A stretch of DNA of 64,000 nt from Saccharum officinarum (lineage: Eukaryota; Streptophyta; Magnoliopsida; Poales; Poaceae), in assembly GCA_020631735.1 (NCBI GenBank), contig CM036160.1:116046680-116110679 (forward strand). Reading direction: 5' to 3'. Under the pieces are notes generated by a model. That model ran no database searches, was not told where the DNA came from, and saw only the letters and a list, made by a program, of their open reading frames with translations. The position numbers were made by a program, and so were the translations under genes. Numbering within the stretch: the first letter of the stretch is position 1; each line of letters starts with the position of its first letter. Positions 55,851-64,000 of the stretch are shown here, one piece after another.

Positions 55851-58316
55851 CTAAGGATCTGACGGGGGAACAGACGGAGTCGAGTCGGGTGCCGAGGAGC
55901 GCGGAGTGATCACAAACTGAGAAGTGTCTTCCTCGGACTCTGAGCTGTCAGGCTGACCCTCTGAAGAAGCACGTGGCTGTGAAGCGGTCTGGGTCTAAAC
56001 AACAGGAACAAGTGCTGATGTAGTAGCAACAAGTGGAGTAGTCTCTGTGACCTGTGCCTGAAGTGAGCCAACAGCTGGGGGATCTGTCGAGGCAACTGAT
56101 GAAGGAACAGTCTTTGTAGTGCCCGTCCCTGTCACAGGAGGAACAGCTGCCTCTGAAGCGGACAACCCTAACGAAGTAGCAAAAGTAGTGTGCGAGGGCG
56201 TCGGCTGACCAGTCAACTCGCTATATGTGGCACTAAAATCAATGAATGGTGTGCTTATCAGTAGGTGAGGGTGAGGCTGGTCTGAAGGAGTGAACCCCGT
56301 CTAAATGGGCGCGTAGCTCGGGGACTGGAACGACTGGGGGACCTGCTGCTGTGGAGAGGTGAACTGAAAACTCGGCTGTCCCTGACTCGAAGGTCCACTC
56401 TGTAAAGCAGGAGTCAGGACAGAAGCAGGTGGAGGAACCCCAACTGTGACTAGGTGACGCAGAAGATCCAAGTATTGCTGTTGGTTTGCTGCCTGCTATC
56501 GCTGCATCTCTACCTGCTGACGCTGGATCTCAAGCTGCTGTCTCTGAAACTCATCCTGTCGAGCCTGGATCTGAGCAAAGGCTGCAGCGGTGTCCTGAGC
56601 CTGCCTCTGTAGCTGAAACTCATGTCGCTCCTATGCCTGGGTCAACCTCTCAAGTATAGCCACCATGGCTGGGTCTGAGCGGGAGGCTGAACCAGAGCCA
56701 CCGGCCTCATGGTCGTGAGGCCGAGGAGACCGATACCTGGGGATGGGCTGATAATCCTCATCAGTGCTGTCAGAGGCCTCATCCTCGGCTAGATCAGCAG
56801 GCTGAGCATCTAGATCTGCAAGCTCTGCCTCAGCAAGACCCTCAACGGTGGCGTCCTGCTCAGCTGCTGTCTCAGGGACCTCAGGTCTCTCTCGTTGTCC
56901 TGGCACAGGGGCCTACTCTCTCATAACTGAAGCCCATAGCTGACGGATATCATACTCAGGAAAAGCAGTGGTAGTATCAGATATCTCAGATCTAATCTCT
57001 GTAGGAAGCTCAAGTGCAGATCTGATGATGAAGTAAATCCAATGAGCATAGGGCAGTTGTCGATGTCCCTTGAAGCCCTCTGCAAGGGTGTCCTCCATCT
57101 CACTAAGCATAAGATCCCAAATGTCAAAAGGTGTCTGTGAGAGGAGGTGGTGAACAACCCATAGCTGTATCCTGGTCAATCCCTCTCTGTAACCAAGCCT
57201 GGGAAGAAGTGTACGCCTGACAATAGCATCCAGGACTCGGGCAAGCGGTGTCAAACTGGCAGGTGTGCGACGAGACCCTTCGCCAAAAGGCTCATGGAAG
57301 TAGGGTTGGATCAGATCTGTAGGTGGCACAGTACCGCCATGAGGACGTCTGGGTGGAGGAGTCTGACCAAAGCAGAGCTGATGAATCTTCGTGTCTGAAG
57401 CTAGGAGTCTGAAAATCTCCCACACTCTAGTGCTGTACAGTCTGCGGTCGCGGCCTCAGAATGCAAAGTGTATGAACTCATGGGCCAGATCAATCCATAA
57501 TGAAGCATAGAACTCCCTAACCCAAGTGCCGCAGTATGCACATGTCCGTCCAAGAAAATCTGACAAGCCCGGTAGAAAGGACAGGTGCGGATGAAGCTGC
57601 TCACCCACTACCTCAACAAGTGACTCAATGCGACAGACCCTCTGTGGTCGAAAGGCAATGCCACTTTCAACATAAGCTCTGTAAAAATCCTCCTGTAGAG
57701 GAGTATAGAAACCCTCTGAAGCTCTGGAGTCCCTCTGAGGTGGGAACCACCGGCTGACCTCAACAAATCTCAACCCTTGCACCTGACGTGTTGTAGCACC
57801 TCTCAAGTCAAAGTGCTCGACTGGGGGTGAACCTCTAGCCCTGGGAGGTGGACGTCCTCCACGACGCTGGCCCTCTAGCCTAGGAGTCACCTGAGCTCGT
57901 GTGCGTGTGGAGCGGCGACGCGGTGGAGTCTAAGCTGGCTGCTCCTCTGTCCCCTCTGGAGCCTCTGCAGGTGGATCAACTGTCATAGCATCTGCATCCT
58001 CTGTGCCCTCTGTGCCCTCTGAGGCCTCTGTACCGAGCTATCGACCTTCAAGATGAAAGCGACACTCGCCAATGCGAATACCACTGCTCCTGCCTCCCCT
58101 CTCTGCCTGCTCTGCTACATCTGCAACTGCCTGAGCTATCTCTGCATCTGTAAGGGTCTTCTTCTTTCTGGCCATGACCTTTATGCGCTTGCCACGCGCA
58201 ACCTCAGACAGACGAGGAGGACTGTCGTCCCCGTCACTAGGAGCACCACCGGCATTCTTGCAATGAACCATGCTGTCAAACTGTCGGGAATCCTCTATAA
58301 GATGGTGTACTGACAC
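55851..58316 (-). pseudogene. third (env-like) ORF of the SIRE-type element
   Basis: A single reading frame from about 58316 down to TAG 55853-55851, unbroken in phase for 2.4 kb but containing eight premature stops (58040, 57932, 57458, 56915, 56633, 56498, 56303 and 55997 as first bases; seven TAG, one TGA). Domains in order: a short basic segment (RGKRIKVMARKKK), a Pro/Arg-rich segment, a globular part of about 300 residues (FVEVSRWFPPQRD, CAYCGTWVREFYASLWIDLAHEFIH, YREGLTRIQLWVVHHLLSQ, AHWIYFIIRSAL), an acidic stretch, a Gln-rich helix (FAQIQARQDEFQRQQ), and a Ser/Thr/Pro-rich tail. No clear signal peptide or transmembrane segment is visible. SIRE-type elements are known to carry an env-like ORF here; function unproven. 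Confidence 0.7.
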
Positions 58317-59143
58317 TCAAGAGGCTTGGCCTCAATCCGTATCCGCAGGCTTGGCCTCGGATTCAACAACTGAACAGCAGTCACCCCGACACACCGACAA
58401 ACTCGCTGAAAAGACGGAATAGATGGATCTACTATAAGAAACATATATAAACTAACAGGTACGAAACCCTAGAGATAGCAAGCAAATAAGGTAAGATATG
58501 AATCGAAAACACGATAGCTACCTCGGATCAACGAGAACTCGGTGACAGGTAAGATGACCTAGTTTGCGAGACTTCCCGAATTACGCCGGACGAGCTCTGA
58601 TTTGCCGAAACAAGAGATAATTAGGATATCAAACAATGAGCTTACGGCAAACCCTAACAGGGAGAATCAAGGGATGCGAAACAACCTCGCGAAGAAGACG
58701 TCGCGTGAAGAAACTTCGACGACGAACGACCGAGACGACGCTGCGCGAACCCTAGGGTTAGGGTTAGGGCAACACGTGATGGCCAAGAACGAAGACGAGC
58801 GCGAGGGTGGCAAGGACCGGCCGGAGGTGGCGCAGGTGATGGTGGCCGGCTCACCGGCGGCAGCAGGCGCGGCGGCAAAGGGACGGCGGCGGCAACAGCA
58901 GCGGCGCAACGACGATGGGACGGCGGCGGCAAAGGCAACGGCGCGGCGCGGCTCGGGCAGAACAGCGCGGCGGGGCTAGGGCGGTGCGGTGGTGCAGACC
59001 AGGGCGGCTCGCCGGAGGAGGAGGGCAGGGCGCGGTGGAGGCGCGAACCTCGGCGACTAGGCGGCGGAAAACGGTGAGAAAAGGCGGCGGCTAGGGCACG
59101 GGCGATGGCGACGGTTGAGAAAAGATCGAAGGAACACGAAAGG
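58317..59143 (-). other. GC-rich putative 5' leader of the third ORF
   Basis: On the minus strand, downstream of a TATA-like box (59144-59149), this stretch is GC-rich from 59100 to 58650. It contains a double telobox (CCCTAACCCTAACCCTAGGG) near 58747-58769, a motif common in plant leader and promoter regions. Small frames on both strands are of low complexity. Confidence 0.45.
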
Positions 59144-59149
59144 TTATAT
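59144..59149 (-). promoter_or_regulatory. putative internal TATA box ahead of the third ORF
   Basis: CATATAACC on the minus strand, 28 bp downstream of the dyad-motif cluster 2. The same arrangement (cluster, then TATA) is seen in the LTR. Confidence 0.5.
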
Positions 59150-59177
59150 GAGGGGTTAGATCCGCTCGTCATACGAT

Positions 59178-59516
59178 GACCGGACGCGGTGGTCGATTTG
59201 ACCGGACGCGGTGGTGCAGCGTCCGGTCATACTCCAGTAAGCACCTGGAGCGACCGGACGCGTCCGGTTAGGACTGACCGGACGCGGACAGAGTCCGGTC
59301 GAGGGTTACACGGGAAAGTCATCGCGAATGATCGGACGCGGTGGTGGTTACCGGGACCGGACGTGGTGGTCAACAGCGGCGCGTCCGGTGCAGCGTCCGG
59401 TCACTGGGTCAAGAGATGGTCTTCTGGATGACCGGACGCGCTGGTGGTCGCCGGGACCGGACGTGGTGGTGAAGCATCACTGCGTCCGGTGCAGCGTCCG
59501 GTCCAGCGTCCGGTCA
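59178..59516. repeat. dyad-motif cluster 2 (internal)
   Basis: About 15 sites of GACCGGACGC or GCGTCCGGTC, in both orientations, including a nearly complete dyad near 59252-59268. It is the same motif as cluster 1, 4.2 kb away. Confidence 0.88.
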
Positions 59517-60009
59517 CAGTTTTTCGCCCTTCTTCAAACCGAACTTCGACGCGACTTCTCCCAATCAAGTTCCAATTCAAAGAGACACAAATAAACACCA
59601 ATTGGAACATGATATGAGTGACCTCACTCAAACCCTCAAGTTTTTTAACATAGTTTGCCTTAGGCTAATATCATTTTTAAGAAAATAGGCAACAAACACC
59701 CGAGGAGCAACGTATGGCCATACAATAGAGTTTTTGAACCCTTAGGAGCGTCAAAATGCTCTCTCTACCCATGGACGAACACAGAGGTTGCTCAAAGCCA
59801 AACCGAAAAGAAACGACAAAGCAACAACCATGCAAATGCAATGCAATACAAGTAAGTAAAGCTAGATTGCTTGTCAAGTTTGATCCACGGTTAGGCTTCT
59901 TCACTCCTCCAAAGGAGGGTTATCTTAACCATGTTAGCCAAGCCCTAGATGCATTGCGGGTAATTAAACATGACATATAATACAATGCAATGCAATGGAC
60001 AACACAAGC
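59517..60009. other. non-coding link between pol and cluster 2
   Basis: Follows the RNase H stop on the minus strand. No ORF or repeat of note. Confidence 0.5.
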
Positions 60010-60920
60010 TTATTTTTTAAAGTTACTAGAGTCAAGCACATTGAGTTCACTTCTCAACCTATAAAAGGTGGCCTCATCCAAAGGTTTAGTGAAGATATCC
60101 GCTAATTGATTTTCACTTCTTACACCTTCTAGTGATATGTCATTTTTAGCAACGTGATCTCTTAGAAAGTGGTGGCGGATATCAATGTGCTTGGTGCGAG
60201 AGTGTTGTACCGGATTATTAGCAATTTTAACGGCACTTTCATTATCACATAAAAGTGGCACCTTTTCAAGAACAATTCCATAGTCTAGGAGGGTTTGTTT
60301 CATATATAAGATTTGTGCACAACAAGCCCCCGCGGCAATGTATTCCGCCTCGGCGGTGGACAAAGCCACACTATTTTGCTTTTTAGATGACCAAGATACT
60401 AAAGACCTCCCAAGCAAATGGCACCCTCCGGATGTGCTTTTTCTATCAATTTTGCAACCGGCATAATCCGAATCGGAATAGCCAACTAGTTGGAATCTAG
60501 CTCCTTTGGGATACCAAAGACCAATGCTTGGGGTGTGCTTAAGGTATCTTAAGATTCTTTTTATGGCACTTAAGTGAGGTTCTTTAGGACACGCTTGAAA
60601 GCGAGCACACATGCACACACTAAACATGATATCGGGCCTAGATGCGGTAAGATATAATAAACTACCAATCATAGAACAGTAGAGAGTTTGATCAACCGGT
60701 TTACCTCCCTCATCTAGGTCGAGATGTCCATTAGATGGCATTGGGGTCATGATCGGTTTGCATTCTTCCATCTTGAATCTTTTGAGAAAATCCTTGGTAT
60801 ACTTTTCTTGAGAGATGAAAATCCCTTCTCTCATTTGCTTGACTTGAAAACTAAGGAAGAATGTGAGCTCACCAATCATAGACATCTCGAACTCCTTCGA
60901 CATCAATTCACCTAATTCCT
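60010..60920 (-). pseudogene. SIRE-type RT end and RNase H
   Basis: About 300 codons: SKEFEMSMIGELTFFLSFQVKQ, LYCSMIGSLLYLTASRPDIMFSV (end of RT), then RNase H with YSDSDYAGCKIDRKSTSGG, SLVSWSSKKQNSVALSTAEAEY, CDNESAV, HSRTKHIDIRHHF and SENQLADIFTKPL. The acidic residues are present. It is out of frame by one base with the upstream pol part, the shift lying near 60910-60930. Confidence 0.94.
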
Positions 60921-62672
60921 TGCATATTCTTCATTTGTTGATCCGAAGATGATATCATTAACATACACTTGACAAATGAAGATCTCTCCATTAAGCTTCT
61001 TGGTGAATAGTGTGGTGTCGACCTTCCCAATGGTGAAGTCCTTCTCAATGAGGAAGTCCCAGAGGCGCTCATACCACGCTCTAGGGGCTTGCTTGAGCCC
61101 ATATAGCGCCTTGGACAACCTATAAACGTGATTAGGATATCTAGGGTCTTCAAACCCGGGAAGTTGATTAACATAGACTAGTTCATTTATGAAGCCATTT
61201 AAGAATGCACTTTTCACATCCATTTGATATAGTTTCATATTATGATGTGATGCATATGCAAGGAGGATACGAATGGCTTCAATTCTTGCAACGGGTGCAA
61301 AAGTCTCTCCAAAATCAAGACCTTCAACTTGAGAGAACCCCTTTGCAACTAGTCTTGCCTTGTTCCTCACTACTATGCCTTGGTCATCTTGCTTGTTGCG
61401 GAACACCCATTTGGTTCCAATGACTCTTGCACCTTTAGGATGCTCTTCAAGTGTCCACACTTGATTGCGGGTGAAATTGTTCAATTCTTCATGCATAGCA
61501 TTCACCCAATCTGGATCTTGAAGAGCTTCTACATTCTTAGGTTCAACACAAGAGACAAAAGAGTGATGTTCAACAAAAGAAGCAAGCTTTTGAGATCGAG
61601 TCATTACTCCCTTAGTAGGACTCCCTATGATGAGATCTTGTGGATGTGCTTGAAGTAGAGGTGAGTTTCTTCTATCAACCACTTGAGGAGGTGGATGTGG
61701 AGCATCAACATCTTGAGCTTGTGCCTCGGCTTGTTCATGAGAGATATAAGTGTCTTCATTTTCAACTCTCTCATTCTTGTCATCATCTTGAGGCACATGT
61801 GATGAAAATGGTGGATTAACAATTTGTACATCGTCTTCATCATCCTTTGGCTTGATGTCTCCCACCGGCATGTTCTTCATTGCCTCCCTCAAGGGTTCAT
61901 CACCTACATCATCACAATTCTCAATTGCTCCTTGGGAGCCGTTAGATTCATCAAATTCTACATCATATGTTTCTTCAACCAAACCGGTGGCATGGTTAAA
62001 TACTCTATATGCTTTGGACTTTGATGAGTAACCAACAAGAAAACCAATATCACAACGTCTTTGAAACTTCCCTAGGTGTTGACGCTTCTTGTAGATGTAG
62101 CATTTACAGTCAAACACCCGGAAGAATGAGACGTCCGGCTTCTTCCCATTTAGCAACTCATAGGGGGTCTTGCCAAGAAACTTTTGTAGGAAGAGGCGAT
62201 TTGAAGCATAGCATGCGGTGTTGACTGCCTCGGCCCACAACTTCTCCGAAGTATTGTACTCATCTAACATTGTTCTTGCAAGGGTGATCAAAGTCCAGTT
62301 CTTTCTCTCAACTACACCATTTTGTTGAGGAGTATAGGTTGAAGAGACTTCATGCTTGATTCCAATTTCATCACAATAAGCTTCAATGTTTGTGTTGTCA
62401 AACTCTTTGCTATTGTCACTTCTAATCTTCTTTATCTTGACTTTAAATTCATTTTGAGCTCTCTTTGCAAACTTCTTGAAGCAATTGGCCACTTCGGATT
62501 TGTCATGAAGAAAGAAGGTCCATGTATACCTTGAGTAGTCATCCACTATCACAAGACAATAGAGATTTCCACCCAAGCTCTTGTAGGTTGTAGGTCCAAA
62601 CAAATCCATGTGTAGAAGTTCTAGCACTCTTGAAGTTGACATGAAAGCTTTGGTTGGATGAGTGTTTGCAAC
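60912..62672 (-). pseudogene. SIRE-type integrase core and RT
   Basis: Integrase: [51 protein letters not shown] (D, D, E kept), then the [21 protein letters not shown] C-terminal region. An acidic linker follows, with [97 protein letters not shown]. The catalytic box reads YVND rather than YVDD, a missing key residue. The frame ends at 60912 through a one-base shift. Confidence 0.94.
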
Positions 62673-63230
62673 TTATTTGCCCGCTTGACATGCACTACAA
62701 GGTTTGTCCTTTTCAAACTTTACATCCTTCAATCCTCTCACTAGCTCTTTCTTCAATAGCTTGTTGAGAGTGTTCATTCCAACATGAGCAAGCCTCCTAT
62801 GCCAAAGCCAACCAAGTGAGGTCTTGGTGAATAAGCATGTCATCAAGTTTGCATCTTCGTAGGTGAAGTCAACAAGATAAAGATTGTTGTATCTAAAGCC
62901 TTTGAATATCACTTGCTTGTCATCTATCTTTGAAACTACAATTTCATTAGGTGTGAACAAGCATTGGAAGCCAAGGTCACAAAGTTGCTCAACGAATAAT
63001 AAGTTGAAACTCAATGAAGCAACATAGAGCACATTTGAGAGTGAGTGATCATTTGATATTGCAATCTTGCCTATACCCTTGACTTTGCTTTTTGAATTAT
63101 CCCCAAATGTGATCTTCTCTTGACATATCCCATTCTCTTCAATGGAGGTGAACGTACGAGGATCACCGGTCATATATTGAGTGCAACCACTATCAATAAC
63201 CCAATGAGATCCAACGGTCTTGTAGTTCAC
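62673..63230 (-). pseudogene. SIRE-type protease and GAG-pre-integrase region
   Basis: Protease motif WVIDSGCTQYMTGD near the start, LSNVLYVASLSFNLLFVEQL, then LWHRRLAHVGMNTLNKLLKK and CSACQAGK, the zinc region before integrase. TAA at 62675-62673 replaces what is normally a Gln codon; the frame goes on unbroken into the integrase. Confidence 0.93.
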
Positions 63231-64000
63231 CTACACACGAGAGATTAAGCTTTTTGTTTAGGGACCCAAACTTGAGAGGGACCCTTGACTTTCTCAACTA
63301 GTGACTTGGCAACCCATATTTTCTTTGGCCTATTCTTGTTTGGGAGACCTAAGAACATAACTTTCATCTTTCCATTTGAATCTTTTCTTAGCATGTAATG
63401 AGCATTGAAGGCAAAGGGTCTAGCATGCTTAGGCAAGGGTTGTGGTGGTGGAGTTTTGCATTCATGTGCAAAATGACCTTCTTGTCCACACTCAACACAT
63501 CTCTTTGGCTTGGGCTTTGACTTGCTTTGTTGTTGTTGAGTTTTTGCCTTCTTCTCTTGATTTGCCAAGTACCCAATACCACTTCTATCCATCTTCATTA
63601 CGGTGTTCATGAGTAGCTCACTTTGCAAATATTGACCTCTTATGAACTTGCTTAGGCCGGTCTTGAGATGCTCTTTCTCTTGCTTGAGCTTCTTGTTTTC
63701 TTCAATAAGTGACTCATTTGTTGTTTGCTTCTCAAGAGCCATCAAGCCCTTTAGCTTCTTGTTCTCATTTGCAAGCTTCTCATTTTCACTCTTGATCTTG
63801 GTATAATCATCATCGTTGCTTGACTCAACCACACTCTTGCCTTTGCTACTAGAACCTTACTCAATGCTTTCAAAGATCAAGTCATCACATGATGTAGCTA
63901 TGTCACACTTAACAACTTTGTTAGTAGCATCATGTGCCTCAAGAGAAAGTTCATTAGCAACCACAAGACTATCATAGTCAATTTTCAATGTTGTGTATTT
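63231..64000 (-). pseudogene. SIRE-type gag, C-terminal part, cut by window edge
   Basis: A coiled-coil stretch (KIKSENEKLANENKKLKGL, SLIEENKKLKQEKEHLK), a short basic spacer, and the CCHC knuckle CVECGQEGHFAHEC near 63480-63440, then WVAKSLVEKVKGPSQVWVP. TAA at 63859-63857 interrupts; gag continues past the right edge. The protease part is in another phase, so a shift lies near 63231-63245. Confidence 0.88.

Larger units (their letters stand above)
53810..64000 (-). mobile_element. SIRE/Maximus-type Copia element, 5' end outside the window
   Basis: Minus strand; the 3' LTR (53810-55403) is adjoined by a polypurine tract (CAAAAAGGGGGAGAT on the minus strand, 55404-55418). Leftward along the strand come gag (63.8-64.0 kb and beyond), protease, integrase, RT and RNase H (60.0-63.2 kb), a non-coding section with a dyad-motif cluster, and a third ORF (55.85-58.3 kb) where SIRE-type elements have an env-like gene. 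The 5' LTR lies beyond 64000, so its age cannot be estimated here. Confidence 0.92.

Noticed and set aside
58745..58769. CCCTAA repeats as interstitial telomere DNA
   Set aside because: Only about three units and palindromic; the same type of telobox is common in plant leaders. Likewise 37760-37778.
58602..59172. Overlapping plus and minus frames in the GC-rich block near 58.6-59.2 kb
   Set aside because: Repetitive Arg/Ala/Gly or Ser/Pro codons on both strands, no domain; better explained as the leader ahead of the env-like ORF.
1..64000. tRNA, rRNA, snoRNA genes or CRISPR arrays
   Set aside because: None recognised by eye; only the short tRNA-complementary primer sites of the retroelements are present. 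A tRNAscan or Rfam search could overturn this.

Overview
The window is a repeat-packed intergenic stretch of a plant nuclear genome, almost certainly a grass. The basis is the mix of elements: Tekay/Del-type, Tat/Retand-type and SIRE/Maximus-type LTR retrotransposons with grass-like sequence, Tourist and Stowaway MITEs, a Helitron with a typical grass 3' end, and L1-type LINE remnants. A panicoid (sorghum, sugarcane or Miscanthus-like) source is my guess, not proven. I see no intact single-copy host gene. The only host-gene traces are two broken copies of a HOTHEAD-like GMC oxidoreductase on the minus strand (about 13.2-13.8 kb and 18.25-18.93 kb).

Layout. 0-2.2 kb: nested Helitron-family ends. 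2.8-3.85 kb: a solo Gypsy-type LTR. 3.98-7.52 kb: a non-autonomous LTR element on the minus strand (789-bp LTRs, 5-bp TSD) with one long degenerate gag-like ORF. 7.6-16.8 kb: small DNA transposons and retro-fragments, namely a Mutator-type foldback element with arms of about 0.75 kb, a hAT-type MITE, two Tourist-like MITEs, a broken Copia 3' end with its short LTR, LINE pieces, GMC pseudogene A and a Stowaway MITE. 18.2-18.9 kb: GMC pseudogene B.

18.99-35.71 kb: a Copia element with 175-bp LTRs, split by a Tekay-type Gypsy chromovirus (23.84-35.49 kb, LTRs of about 2.73 kb) inserted in the last codons of its polyprotein. 36.4-37.1 kb: a Tourist MITE and a roughly 300-bp segment also found at 15.6 kb.

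37.19 kb to the window end: an old, decayed Copia element on the plus strand (476-bp LTR, leader with an array of hairpins, remains of gag and RT). Two younger elements are nested in it. The first is a Tat-lineage Gypsy (39.39-51.80 kb, minus strand). It carries, in antisense, an intron-containing plant-mobile-domain (PMD) gene with its own TATA box, and the whole element is peppered with the hexamer ATCGGC/GCCGAT. The second is a SIRE/Maximus-type Copia (53.81 kb to beyond 64 kb, minus strand) with a third, env-like ORF. It has two clusters of a GACCGGACGCGTCCGGTC-type dyad, one just upstream of the LTR TATA box and one just upstream of a putative internal TATA box.

Most promising for new biology: (1) the Tat element's antisense PMD gene combined with frame-independent enrichment of a short motif along the same element, which could be a protein plus dispersed binding-site system; (2) the paired dyad arrays at two promoters of the SIRE element; (3) the hairpin array with a conserved CCAACG loop in the old Copia leader. 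Every autonomous element here is broken by premature stops, mostly TAG, as expected if methylated CAG sites decay. LTR differences counted by eye are about 0.9% (Tekay), 1.6% (3.98-kb element), 1.7% (18.99-kb Copia) and 2.3% (Tat).
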